Shown: positions 44,426 to 52,942 of the stretch, piece after piece
How positions within the stretch are numbered: the first letter of the stretch is position 1
Layout of the letters: the number at the start of each line of letters is the position of its first letter
Assembly (NCBI GenBank): GCA_016788205.1
Contig: JAEUTA010000006.1
Location: 153,203 to 217,202, forward strand
DNA from: Flavobacteriales bacterium
Lineage (GTDB): Bacteria; Bacteroidota; Bacteroidia; Flavobacteriales_F; PHOS-HE28
Length of the DNA: 64,000 bases
Direction: 5' to 3'
The notes under the pieces: model-generated
The model's input: only the letters and a program-made list of their open reading frames with translations
Databases searched by the model: none
What the model was told of the DNA's origin: nothing
Translations under genes and position numbers: made by a program

Positions 44426-45310
44426 ATGTACCAACGGCCAAAGAACCGCGTTAACGGACCGATGCTGCGCCACCTGTCACTCACCCTCGGCCTGAGCCTG
44501 GGCATCGGCCTTGCCGCCCAAGTGAGCGAACTGGGCATCACCGGAGGGGTCAACTACTACATCGGCGACCTCAACCCCACGCGGCACTATCCGAAGGACA
44601 CCAAGCTCGCTTTCGGCATACTGTACCGGTACAACTTCAGCGACCGGTACGCCGTGCGGTTCCAGGCGCTCAACGGCACACTGCAGTCCTACGACAGCCA
44701 CTCCTCGGATTCGCTCCAGGTGTTGCGCGACCTCCACTTCCGCTCCAAGTTGCTGGAATTCTCGGGCTTGCTGGAGATCAACTTCCGCAAGTACCGCTCC
44801 AAGGACAAGGACAGCAAACGATGGACGCCCTTCATCTTCGGCGGGCTCGCCTTCTTCCATGCATCGCCGAAAGCCTTGTACGACGACACGTGGTACGAGC
44901 TGGCGCCGCTGGGCACGGAAGGGCAGGGCACGTCGGCCTACCCGGGCAAAGACTCCTACTCGGTGGACAACATCTGCATCCCGTTCGGCGCCGGTTTCAA
45001 GGTGAACGCCGGGCGGGTGGACTTCCAATTGGAATGGGGCCTGCGGCGCACCTACACCGATTACATCGACGACGTGAGCACCACCTACGTGGACCGCGAC
45101 CTGCTCGCCTTCGAGAACGGCCCGCTGGCCGCAGCCCTTGCAGACCCCAGCACGCTGGGCCAGCTGCCCGACTACCCCAACGAGGGCCGCGCGCGCGGCG
45201 ACCAGAACACCCGCGACTGGTACCAATACACGGGGCTCTCCATCACCTACGTCATCAGCCGCTTCTCCGACTGCGACGAACAGTACAATTGGATGCGCAA
45301 GAAGCGCTGA
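44426..45310 (+). CDS. porG: T9SS component PorG (DUF6089 family)
   Basis: 294 residues; the ATG at 44462 (MLRHLSLTLGLSL...) is an alternative that begins the signal peptide directly. The mature barrel shows ELGITGGVNYYIGDLNP, YRYNFSDRYAVR, LLEINFRKYRSKD, WTPFIFGGLAFFHASPKA and YTDYIDDVSTTYVD, all typical of DUF6089. PorG is an outer-membrane protein of the type IX secretion machine. This explains export of the sorting-domain proteins at 25.5, 35.2, 36.7 and 63.9 kb. It is encoded just before uppS-bamA as in other Bacteroidota. Confidence 0.87.
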   Translation: MYQRPKNRVNGPMLRHLSLTLGLSLGIGLAAQVSELGITGGVNYYIGDLNPTRHYPKDTKLAFGILYRYNFSDRYAVRFQALNGTLQSYDSHSSDSLQVLRDLHFRSKLLEFSGLLEINFRKYRSKDKDSKRWTPFIFGGLAFFHASPKALYDDTWYELAPLGTEGQGTSAYPGKDSYSVDNICIPFGAGFKVNAGRVDFQLEWGLRRTYTDYIDDVSTTYVDRDLLAFENGPLAAALADPSTLGQLPDYPNEGRARGDQNTRDWYQYTGLSITYVISRFSDCDEQYNWMRKKR

Positions 45311-45319
45311 TCCAGGCTT

Positions 45320-46111
45320 TTGGCGATCTTCGCACCCCGTTTGGAAAAGGCCCAGGACATAACCGACGAACTGAAGTCGCGCATCGACCGCGGGCGCGTG
45401 CCGCAGCACATCGCCGTGATCATGGACGGCAACGGGCGCTGGGCGGAACGCCAGGGCGAGCACCGTGTGGTGGGCCATGCCAACGGCGTGCGTTCCGTGC
45501 GCGAAGCCTTGGTGGGCTGCCGCGAGATCGGGGTGAGATACCTGACCCTCTACGCCTTCAGCACCGAGAACTGGAGCCGCCCCAAGGCCGAAGTGGAAGC
45601 CTTGATGGACCTGCTGGTGAAGACGGTGATCGGCGAGCTGGAAGAGCTCAACGCCAACGGTGTCCAGCTCAACGCCATCGGCGACATCGCCTCGCTGCCC
45701 GATGGCTGCCGCACCACCTTGCAGGAAGCCATCGCGGCCACCGCCAAGAACGACACCATCACCATCACCCTGGCACTGAGCTACAGTGCGCGGTGGGAAC
45801 TGGTGCGTATGGCACAACGCATCGCCGCCGAGGCCCGCGACGGGCGGTTGAGCCCGGGCAGCATCACCGACGAGACCATCGCGGCGCACCTGGCCACGGC
45901 GGGCATGCCCGATCCGGAACTGCTCATCCGCACCAGCGGCGAACAGCGCATCAGCAATTTCCTCCTGTGGCAGATCGCCTATGCCGAGCTGTGGTTCACC
46001 AACGTGCTCTGGCCCGACTTCCGCAAACAACACCTCTTCGAAGCCGTGCTCGATTTCCAGAACCGCGAGCGCCGCTTCGGCCTCATCAGCGAACAGGTCG
46101 CACCCGTATGA
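45320..46111 (+). CDS. uppS: isoprenyl transferase (undecaprenyl-diphosphate synthase type)
   Basis: 263 residues. The catalytic loop is IMDGNGRWAERQG (Asp36), followed by YAFSTENWSRP and RTSGEQRISNFLLWQ. It adds isoprene units in cis to make the C55 carrier lipid for peptidoglycan. No ATG exists before IMDGNGRW, so the probable start is the TTG at 45320 nine bases after the porG stop; the TTG at 45341 would remove seven more residues. The bamA ATG overlaps its stop (ATGA). Confidence 0.93.
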   Translation: MAIFAPRLEKAQDITDELKSRIDRGRVPQHIAVIMDGNGRWAERQGEHRVVGHANGVRSVREALVGCREIGVRYLTLYAFSTENWSRPKAEVEALMDLLVKTVIGELEELNANGVQLNAIGDIASLPDGCRTTLQEAIAATAKNDTITITLALSYSARWELVRMAQRIAAEARDGRLSPGSITDETIAAHLATAGMPDPELLIRTSGEQRISNFLLWQIAYAELWFTNVLWPDFRKQHLFEAVLDFQNRERRFGLISEQVAPV

Positions 46112-48660
46112 GCCTACGATCGCTGCACCTCCTGTTCGCCGCACTGTTCGCGTGCTGCTCCATGGCGCAGACCACACGTTCCGTGTTCGATGCCGCCGTG
46201 CCCACCGAGTACGAGATCGGCGGCATCACCGTGAGCGGCACCCGGACCACCGACCCCAATGCCGTGAAGCTCTTCACCGGATTGCAGGTGGGCGACAAGA
46301 TCACCGTTCCCGGGGAGCGCATCACCAAGGCCTTGCAGAACCTGTGGGAGCAGAAGCTCTTCAGCGACATCAGTTTCGAGGCCGCCGAGGTGCGCGGCCG
46401 TACGCTGTTCCTCAACATCGTCGTTGTGGAGAACCCACGCCTGCGCGGTTGGGGCTTCGGCGGCACCGTTACACGCAACGAAGGCGACAAGCTGGCCGAC
46501 GGCTGGGACCTCTCCCCGGGGCTGCAGGTGAACGACGCGTTGAAGGCCAGCACACGCGCCTACATCCGCCAGTACTTCGTGGACAAGGGCTACCTGAAGG
46601 CCGATGTACGCATCACCGAAGTGGCCGACACCAGCAAAGGCGCCACGGAGAACTTCGTGACCCTGAAACTGCTCGTGGACAAAGGCGTGAAGGTGAAGAT
46701 CAAGGACGTGACCTTCACCGGCAACGAAGAACTGAGCGACAAGCGGCTGCGCAAGGCCATGAAGAAGACCCGGCGCAAGCGGTGGTGGAACATCTTCGGT
46801 GGCAGCAAATTCATCCTGAGCGAGTACAAGGCGGACAAGGCCAAGGTGATCGACGTGTACAACGAGAAAGGCTTCCGCAACGCGGCCATCGTGAAGGACA
46901 CCATGTACTACGTGGCCCCCGACCGGGTGCGCGTGGACATCACCGTGGATGAAGGCGGCAAGTTCCACTGGCGCAACGTGAGCATCAGTGGCAACACGAA
47001 GCACACCACGGAAGAGCTCAAGAACATCCTGAACATCAAGAAAGGCGACGTCTACAACAAGAAGCAGTTGGACAGCCGCATGTTCATGAACCCGAGCGGA
47101 CGCGACATCAGCTCCCTTTACATGGATGACGGCTACCTCTCCTTCTACCCGGACCCGGTGGAGCTGCTGGTGGAGGGCGACAGCATCGACCTTGATCTGC
47201 GCATCCGCGAGGGCAAGCAGTACCGCATCCGCAGCGTCATCATCAAAGGCAACACGAAGACCAACGAGCATGTGATCCGGCGCGAGATCCGCACCAAACC
47301 GGGGCAGCTCTTCAACCGGAGCGACGTGATGCGCACCCAGCGCGAGCTGAGCACCCTGGGCTACTTCAACCCGGAGGCCATGGGCGTGAACCCCATCCAG
47401 GACCCGCGCACCGGCACCGTGGACCTGGAGTACACCGTGGAAGAACGCCCGAGCGACCGCCTGGAACTGAGCGGTGGCTGGGGCGCCGGACGTGCGGTGC
47501 TCTCCCTGGGCGTATCGTTCACCAACTTCTCCATGCGCAAGGTGTTCAAAGGGCCTTGGGACCCCCTGCCCGCTGGCGATGGCCAGACGCTGAACGTACG
47601 TGCACAGACCAACGGCCGCTACTTCCAGAGCTACAGCCTCAGCTTCGTTGAGCCCTGGCTCGGCGGCCGCAAGCCCAACTCCCTCAGCTTCTCCGCCTAC
47701 TACTCCGTGCAGACCAACGGCGAAGGGCGCTTCATCAACACCAGCGACGGCCGCATACGCAACCCGAACCGCCAGTCCATCAACATCCTGGGTGCCACCC
47801 TCGGGCTTGGTAAACGCCTGCCCTGGCCGGACGATTACTTCATCCTGCGCGGAACGTTGAGCTACCAGAACTACGAATTGCGCAACTACAGCAGCGGTGC
47901 GGTGGTGTTCGATTTCACCAACGGTACCAGCAACGTGCTCGCCGGCCAGTTGCAGATCTCGCGCAACTCCGTGGGCCCGGACTTCTTCTTCCCACGTCAA
48001 GGGTCCGACATCACGTTCAGCGTGAAGGCCACACCACCGTGGAGCCGCATGGCGTGGCCCATCAAAGGTCCGGAGGACTATGCCACGGCATCGGCCACGG
48101 ACCGCTACCGGTGGGCCGAGTTCCACAAGTGGAAATTCACCACGCAGTGGTTCAACCGCCTTACCCGGAGCAAGAACAACCACGACCTGGTGCTGATGGC
48201 GCGCACGGGTTTCGGGTTCCTGGGCCGCTACAACAATGCCGTGGGCAATTCGCCGTTCGAACGCTTCTACATGGGTGGCGCAGCGCTGACAGGATTCCAG
48301 CTGGACGGTCGTGAGATCGTGGGTCTGCGCGGTTACGACGACTTCTCGCTGGCGCCCAACACGGGTAACTTCATCGTGGCGAAATACACCACCGAACTGC
48401 GCTTCCCGGTATCGCTCAATCCCTCGGCCACCATCTATGCCCTGGCGTTCGCACAAGCGGGCAACACCTGGCGCACCTTCGACAAGTTCGATCCGCTGAA
48501 GCTGTACCGGTCCGCCGGTCTGGGCCTGCGCCTGAACCTGCCGATGTTCGGTCCCATGGGTCTTGATTACGGCTGGCGCCTGGACGATGTGCCCAACTAC
48601 CCCAACATGGCCCGCAGCCAGTTCCACTTCACGATCGGCATAGATCTTGGCGAGCTCTAA
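46108..48660 (+). CDS. bamA: outer-membrane protein assembly factor BamA
   Basis: 850 residues from ATG 46108; a frame extending back to 44821 only reflects a shadow through porG and uppS. Signal peptide (ending CSMAQ), then about five POTRA domains (YEIGGITVSGTRTTDPNAV, VKIKDVTFTGNEELSDKRL, FHWRNVSISGNTKHTTEEL, YRIRSVIIKGNTKTNEHVI), a barrel from ~residue 450 and the lid-loop region. Bacteroidota-type insertion RGWGFGGTVTRNEGDKLADGW is present. BamA folds outer-membrane barrels. Coupled to uppS by a 4-base overlap. Confidence 0.95.
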   Translation: MSLRSLHLLFAALFACCSMAQTTRSVFDAAVPTEYEIGGITVSGTRTTDPNAVKLFTGLQVGDKITVPGERITKALQNLWEQKLFSDISFEAAEVRGRTLFLNIVVVENPRLRGWGFGGTVTRNEGDKLADGWDLSPGLQVNDALKASTRAYIRQYFVDKGYLKADVRITEVADTSKGATENFVTLKLLVDKGVKVKIKDVTFTGNEELSDKRLRKAMKKTRRKRWWNIFGGSKFILSEYKADKAKVIDVYNEKGFRNAAIVKDTMYYVAPDRVRVDITVDEGGKFHWRNVSISGNTKHTTEELKNILNIKKGDVYNKKQLDSRMFMNPSGRDISSLYMDDGYLSFYPDPVELLVEGDSIDLDLRIREGKQYRIRSVIIKGNTKTNEHVIRREIRTKPGQLFNRSDVMRTQRELSTLGYFNPEAMGVNPIQDPRTGTVDLEYTVEERPSDRLELSGGWGAGRAVLSLGVSFTNFSMRKVFKGPWDPLPAGDGQTLNVRAQTNGRYFQSYSLSFVEPWLGGRKPNSLSFSAYYSVQTNGEGRFINTSDGRIRNPNRQSINILGATLGLGKRLPWPDDYFILRGTLSYQNYELRNYSSGAVVFDFTNGTSNVLAGQLQISRNSVGPDFFFPRQGSDITFSVKATPPWSRMAWPIKGPEDYATASATDRYRWAEFHKWKFTTQWFNRLTRSKNNHDLVLMARTGFGFLGRYNNAVGNSPFERFYMGGAALTGFQLDGREIVGLRGYDDFSLAPNTGNFIVAKYTTELRFPVSLNPSATIYALAFAQAGNTWRTFDKFDPLKLYRSAGLGLRLNLPMFGPMGLDYGWRLDDVPNYPNMARSQFHFTIGIDLGEL

Positions 48661-48671
48661 GCGCGATCGCC

Positions 48672-48680
48672 TACTTTTCG
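48672..48680 (+). promoter_or_regulatory. possible internal -7 box before ompH genes
   Basis: TACTTTTCG, 11 bases before ATG 48692, just after the bamA stop. It could boost chaperone expression independently of bamA. Confidence 0.4.
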
Positions 48681-48691
48681 ACGGCAACCGC

Positions 48692-49354
48692 ATGAAACGC
48701 ACGACACTCCTGACCTTCACGCTGGGCGTAGCACTGCTCCTCGGGTTCGAAGCACGCGCGCAACGCATCGCGTTCGTCAACACCCGCTACATCCTGGACC
48801 AGATGCCCGAATACGAATCGGCGCAGAAGGAACTGGACCGCTTCTCCAAACAGTGGCAGGAAGAAGTGGACGAGCGCTACCTGCAGATCAAGCGGATGCG
48901 CGACGCCTACAACGCGGAAGCCATCCTGCTCACCGAAGAGATGAAGCGCTCGCGGCTGGACGAGATCGACCGCCGCGAACGGGAGGCGCGCGACCTGCAG
49001 AAGAAACGCTTCGGTCCCGATGGCGACCTTTTCAAGAAACGCGTGGAACTGGTGCAGCCGATACAGGACCGGGTGTACAACGCGGTGAAGGAAGTGGCCG
49101 GCCAGAGCTACGTGGCCGTGTTCGACCTGGGCGGACAGTCGAGTAACCTGCTTTTCGCCAGCGAGAAGTACGACAAGAGCGACAGCGTGTTGCGCAAGCT
49201 GGGCATACGCCCGGGCAAGGACAAGAACAGCGGTGCCACGCAGGACGAAGAGTTCGGCGAGGACCCCGTGGAAGAAGCCCCGAACAAAACAGATGGGGGC
49301 ATGCAACCGCCAACCCAACGGGATGGTGGTGGTGACCCGACGAAAACCAAATGA
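48692..49354 (+). CDS. ompH: OmpH/Skp-family periplasmic chaperone (paralogue 1)
   Basis: 220 residues from ATG 48692 (MKRTTLLTFTLG, signal peptide ending ARAQ); the frame upstream overlaps bamA and is not preferred. It starts with the OmpH beta strand IAFVNTRYILDQMPEYESAQKEL, then a long charged coiled coil to ~130 and a short return strand YVAVFDLGGQSSNLLFAS. A Gly/Asp/Pro-rich acidic tail of ~45 residues is unique to this copy. Skp trimers hold unfolded outer-membrane proteins on the way to BamA. The stop overlaps the next gene by 4 bases. Confidence 0.92.
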   Translation: MKRTTLLTFTLGVALLLGFEARAQRIAFVNTRYILDQMPEYESAQKELDRFSKQWQEEVDERYLQIKRMRDAYNAEAILLTEEMKRSRLDEIDRREREARDLQKKRFGPDGDLFKKRVELVQPIQDRVYNAVKEVAGQSYVAVFDLGGQSSNLLFASEKYDKSDSVLRKLGIRPGKDKNSGATQDEEFGEDPVEEAPNKTDGGMQPPTQRDGGGDPTKTK

Positions 49355-49863
49355 CGATGAAGAACTTCGTACTCGCACTGGCGCTGGCCCTTACCACCGC
49401 GCCTGCCGCGCTCGCACAGACCCATAAGCTCGGCCACATCGACCGGCAGAAGTTGATGCTCATGCTCCCCGAGCGCAAGGACGCAGAAACCAAGATGCAG
49501 GCCTTCGCCAAAACGTTGGATGAGCGCCTGAAGGCCATGGGCGCCGAATACGAGGCCAAGGTGGCCGATGCGCAAGGGCGTGCCGAGACCATGACGCAGA
49601 CCGAGAAGGAGATCGCCGTGCGCGAGATCGGTGAGCTGGAGCAACGCATCCAGGCCGCACAGGAGAAAGCACAGCAGGACCTAGCCAAGCAGGAGGAGGA
49701 ACTGTTGAAGCCGATGGTGGACCGCACCAACGCAGCCATCGCCGAAGTGGCCGCCGCGAACAACTTCATGTACGTGTTCGATGTGAGCACCGGCACCGTG
49801 CTCTACTACGAGAAGGGCGAGGACATCCTGCCGCTGGTGAAGACCAAGCTCGGTGTACAGTAA
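49351..49863 (+). CDS. ompH: OmpH/Skp-family periplasmic chaperone (paralogue 2)
   Basis: 170 residues; ATGs at 49351 and 49357 both precede the same signal peptide (ending ALAQ). The mature start HKLGHIDRQKLMLMLPERKDAETKM is the OmpH strand-helix, followed by a coiled coil and the closing VFDVSTGTVLYYEKGEDILPLVK. Very similar to paralogue 3. Coupled to paralogue 1 by an ATGA overlap. Confidence 0.92.
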   Translation: MTMKNFVLALALALTTAPAALAQTHKLGHIDRQKLMLMLPERKDAETKMQAFAKTLDERLKAMGAEYEAKVADAQGRAETMTQTEKEIAVREIGELEQRIQAAQEKAQQDLAKQEEELLKPMVDRTNAAIAEVAAANNFMYVFDVSTGTVLYYEKGEDILPLVKTKLGVQ

Positions 49864-49867
49864 GCCG

Positions 49868-50386
49868 ATGGCCTACGCAAACACCCTGCGCACCCTGATC
49901 GTGGCCTTGGCGCTGTGCGCCGGTGCAGGCGCCAACGCCCAGCACAAGGTGGGCCATGTGGACCGCACCCAGCTGATGCTGGCGTTGCCCGAGCGCGCTG
50001 CTGCGCAGACCAAACTGGAGGCCTTCGCCAAGACCCTGGAGGCGCGCCTGAAGGCCATGGGGGACGAGTACACCAGCAAAGCCGCCGTGCTGCAGAACCC
50101 TCCAGCTGGCATGACCGGCACGGAGATGACCATGGCGCAACGCGAGCTGCAGGAGCTGGAGGCCCGCATCGGTGCTGCACAGGAACGCGCACAGGAAGAC
50201 CTGGCCCGCATGGAGCAGGAGCTGATGCAACCCATGGTGACCAAGGTGACCACCACCATCAGCGAAGTGGCCGCAGCGCACGGGTTCGCCTACATCCTGG
50301 ACAGCGCACCGGGCGGTTACGTGCTCTTCGCCGCCCAAGGCGAGGACATCCTACCGCTGGTGAAGGCCAAGTTGAACATCCCCTAA
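49868..50386 (+). CDS. ompH: OmpH/Skp-family periplasmic chaperone (paralogue 3)
   Basis: 172 residues from ATG 49868 (MAYANTLRTLIVAL, signal ending ANAQ). HKVGHVDRTQLMLALPERAAAQTKL and the ending LDSAPGGYVLFAAQGEDILPLVKAK parallel paralogue 2, so this is a recent tandem duplicate. It begins 4 bases after the previous stop. Three consecutive ompH copies suggest dosage demand or client specialisation. Confidence 0.92.
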   Translation: MAYANTLRTLIVALALCAGAGANAQHKVGHVDRTQLMLALPERAAAQTKLEAFAKTLEARLKAMGDEYTSKAAVLQNPPAGMTGTEMTMAQRELQELEARIGAAQERAQEDLARMEQELMQPMVTKVTTTISEVAAAHGFAYILDSAPGGYVLFAAQGEDILPLVKAKLNIP

Positions 50387-50402
50387 GCGCGACCCCAGCG
50401 AC

Positions 50403-51224
50403 GTGACCAGCGAACGCCCGATCGGCATCTTCGACTCCGGCATCGGCGGTCTCACGGTCACAGCAACGATACGGCAGGCGCTCCCCACGGAGCGCCTGCT
50501 CTATTTCGGGGATGGCGCCCATGTGCCTTACGGTCCACGATCGTTGGAAGAGGTGCGCGACTTCAGCTTCGGCATCACCGAAGCGTTGCTGGAGCGCGGC
50601 GCGAAAGTGATCGTCATCGCCTGCAACACCGCCAGCGCCGCAGCGTTGCGCGCCTTGCGCGAAGCCTATCCGGACGTGCCCTTCGTGGGCATGGAGCCCG
50701 CCGTGAAACCCGCCGTGGAACATACGCGCACGGGCGTGGTGGGCGTCATCGCCACGGTGGCCACCTTCCAGAGCGAGCTCTACGCCACCATCGTGGAACG
50801 GTTCGCGCAAGGTGTTGAGGTACTGCACCAGCCGTGCCCGGGTCTGGTGAAACAGATCGAGGCCGGTGAATTCGATACGCCCACGACGGAACGCATGCTG
50901 CGCGGCTGGCTGGAGCCCTTGCTGGCGAAGAACATCGATGCCCTCGTGCTCGGCTGCACCCACTACCCCATCGTACGTCCGCTCATCGAACGCATCGTGG
51001 GGCCCGGAGTTCGCGTGATAGACCCGGCCCCCGCCATTGCGCGCCAACTGCAGCGCGTGCTGCACCGCGACGGCATCGAAGCCCCGGCCGAACAGCGGGG
51101 CGATGTGCAAGGCTACACCAGCGGGGACCGCGACGGGTTCGTGGCCATGCTGGAGCGCTTGGGCATGCCGGACGTTCCGGTGCAGGCCGCGCCGTGGCAC
51201 AACGGAGTCCTGCATCTCCCCTAG
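50403..51224 (+). CDS. murI: glutamate racemase
   Basis: 273 residues from a GTG at 50403 (MTSERPIGIFDSGIGGLTV); no ATG precedes the conserved start. The two catalytic cysteines are in ACNTASAAAL and LGCTHYPIV, and the substrate-binding DSGIGG and YFGDGAHVPYG segments are intact. It makes D-glutamate for peptidoglycan. It closes the envelope block. Confidence 0.95.
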   Translation: MTSERPIGIFDSGIGGLTVTATIRQALPTERLLYFGDGAHVPYGPRSLEEVRDFSFGITEALLERGAKVIVIACNTASAAALRALREAYPDVPFVGMEPAVKPAVEHTRTGVVGVIATVATFQSELYATIVERFAQGVEVLHQPCPGLVKQIEAGEFDTPTTERMLRGWLEPLLAKNIDALVLGCTHYPIVRPLIERIVGPGVRVIDPAPAIARQLQRVLHRDGIEAPAEQRGDVQGYTSGDRDGFVAMLERLGMPDVPVQAAPWHNGVLHLP

Positions 51225-51284
51225 CGAACGCGCTACGTTCCCGCTGTGCGCTTCCGCCCAGAGCAGCTCGTACACGCACTAAGA

Positions 51285-51300
51285 TTTAGGCTTGGCTAAA
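51285..51300. promoter_or_regulatory. DtxR/MntR-family-like operator palindrome
   Basis: TTTAGGCTTGGCTAAA, with half sites TTTAG and CTAAA separated by six bases, lies 21 bases before the di-heme oxidoreductase ATG. It resembles iron- or manganese-dependent DtxR-family operators (TTAGG...CCTAA type). One inner position breaks perfect symmetry. The assignment is by eye only. Confidence 0.45.
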
Positions 51301-51320
51301 CTTTATGTTACTTCGCACCC

Positions 51321-52508
51321 ATGTCCGTGCGTTGGCTCGTCTACACCAGTATGCTGTACGCAGCAGGGTGCACCCGCCTGGAACCCGCAGCACCGGCGGC
51401 CGACACCCTCCTGGATGGTCCGGTCGAAGGCCTGAGCCACGAGGAGCACCTCCGTTTCCTGCGCGGCGATGTCGCGTTCAACGATGACGTGTTCCATGCG
51501 GGCAACGGCTTGGGTCCGGTGTTCGTGGCCACCCGCTGCGGCAGCTGCCACGCCGGCGATGGACCCGGCCACCCCAGCACCACCCTGGTGCGGTACGGCC
51601 AGGCCGATGCCGGCGGCAACACCTACCTGCACTTGGGCGGCCCGCAGCTGCAACACCGCGCCCTGCCCGGCGTGCAACCCGAAGCCCTGCCCGCCGGTGC
51701 CCCTTCGTCCCGTTTCCTGCCGCCATTGAACACGGGCCTTGGCTTCTTGGACGCGGTGCCCGATGCCGACCTGCTGCTCTGGGCCGATGAGCACGACGCC
51801 GACGGCGACGGCATCAGCGGGCGACCGAACCGGGTGGAGCGCAAGACCTACAGTCCGTTGCGTGCGGGCACCTCGGAGCTGAACGGCCAGGTGATGGGTC
51901 GTTTCGGCCGCAAGAGCGCCGTGTACGACCTGCTGCAGCAGACCGCCAACGCATACACCCAGGACATCGGTGTGGTGAACGCCTTCGAGCCCGTGGACCC
52001 GGACACGCACGAAGCCCAGGACCCCGAGGTCCCCACCGCCACCGTACACGATGTGGTCTTCTACCTGCGCACGCTGAAGGCGCCTGTGCAACGCGACCGT
52101 GATGATGCCGACGTCATAGCCGGGGAAGCGGTGTTCCAAGCCATCGGCTGTGGCAAGTGCCACCGAGCGGAACTCACCACGGGCACCAGCTCCATCGCCG
52201 CGCTGGCGCACCGCACCATCCGCCCTTTCACCGACCTGTTGATGCATGACATGGGGCCGGGCCTGGACGATGGCTACACCGAGGGCAGCGCCAGCAGTGC
52301 GGAGTGGCGCACACCGGCGTTGTGGGGCCTGGGGCTCTTCCCCGACAGCCAGGGGGGCTCGTACTTCCTGCTGCACGACGGCCGCGCGCACAGCATCGGC
52401 GAAGCCATCGACCTGCACGGTGGCGAAGGCCAGGGCGCACGCGATGCGTACCAAGCGCTGCCCGCCGCCGACCGCGACAAGCTCCTCCGTTTCCTCCAAA
52501 GCCTGTGA
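51321..52508 (+). CDS. di-heme oxidoreductase (DHOR/DUF1111-type) lipoprotein
   Basis: 395 residues. A short signal peptide ends in lipobox YAAGC (Cys17). Two heme-c sites are visible: C73GSCH77 and C277GKCH281. A calcium-like loop DADGDGISGRPN lies at 159-170, and the C-terminus contains TPALWGLGLFPDSQGGSYFLLHDGRA, typical of DHOR proteins related to cytochrome c peroxidase. It should be an outer- or inner-membrane-attached periplasmic c-type cytochrome. Family members occur beside imelysin-type iron-uptake genes; no imelysin is in this window. Operon with the Rieske and porin genes. Confidence 0.85.
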   Translation: MSVRWLVYTSMLYAAGCTRLEPAAPAADTLLDGPVEGLSHEEHLRFLRGDVAFNDDVFHAGNGLGPVFVATRCGSCHAGDGPGHPSTTLVRYGQADAGGNTYLHLGGPQLQHRALPGVQPEALPAGAPSSRFLPPLNTGLGFLDAVPDADLLLWADEHDADGDGISGRPNRVERKTYSPLRAGTSELNGQVMGRFGRKSAVYDLLQQTANAYTQDIGVVNAFEPVDPDTHEAQDPEVPTATVHDVVFYLRTLKAPVQRDRDDADVIAGEAVFQAIGCGKCHRAELTTGTSSIAALAHRTIRPFTDLLMHDMGPGLDDGYTEGSASSAEWRTPALWGLGLFPDSQGGSYFLLHDGRAHSIGEAIDLHGGEGQGARDAYQALPAADRDKLLRFLQSL

Positions 52509-52510
52509 CC

Positions 52511-52942
52511 ATGCACCGCCGCACCTTCCTTCACCGGAGCTGTCTCGCTTGCGCAGCCCTCTCCGTGCCCGCACTGCTTTCGTCCTGCACGGGCCTGCAG
52601 CCTATCGTGGGCACCTTGGAGGGCGACGAGCTCGTGCTGCCACCCGACGCCTTCCGCACTGCGGACGGCAAGCCCAAACGCTACGTGGTGGCTTCGCATC
52701 CGCAACTGCAACGTCCCATCGCCGTGTTCGCCGATAGCGCGGGCGGCTACCGTGCCGTGTTGATGCGCTGCACCCACAAAGGCGTGGAACTGCGCATCAC
52801 CGGCGATCGGCTGGAATGCAGCGCGCACGGCAGCACCTTCGACAACACCGGTGCCGTGCTGGAAGGTCCCGCGAGCGACCCGCTGCGCACCTTCCCGGTC
52901 CAGGAGCGCGCTGGTGCGGTGCATATCTCTCTGAAGGCATGA
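52511..52942 (+). CDS. Rieske [2Fe-2S] lipoprotein, Tat-type signal
   Basis: 143 residues from ATG 52511, two bases after the DHOR stop; the longer frame upstream is a shadow. The N-terminus HRRTFLHRS carries a twin-arginine motif, and lipobox LLSSC puts the lipidated cysteine at 26. The Rieske ligands are C87-T-H89 and C103-S-A-H106. The protein should be exported folded with its [2Fe-2S] cluster and sit on the membrane facing the periplasm, suited to pass electrons to or from the DHOR hemes. No cytochrome b partner is encoded nearby. The next gene overlaps by ATGA. Confidence 0.88.
   Translation: MHRRTFLHRSCLACAALSVPALLSSCTGLQPIVGTLEGDELVLPPDAFRTADGKPKRYVVASHPQLQRPIAVFADSAGGYRAVLMRCTHKGVELRITGDRLECSAHGSTFDNTGAVLEGPASDPLRTFPVQERAGAVHISLKA

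Noticed and set aside
44821..46107. Upstream extension of the bamA frame by 429 codons
   Set aside because: The extension runs through porG and uppS in another frame and is Arg/His-rich; bamA has a clear ATG with signal peptide at 46108.
46114..48783. 889-codon ORF on the minus strand opposite bamA
   Set aside because: Antisense to an intact bamA; low-complexity composition rich in His, Val and Ala, no motif.
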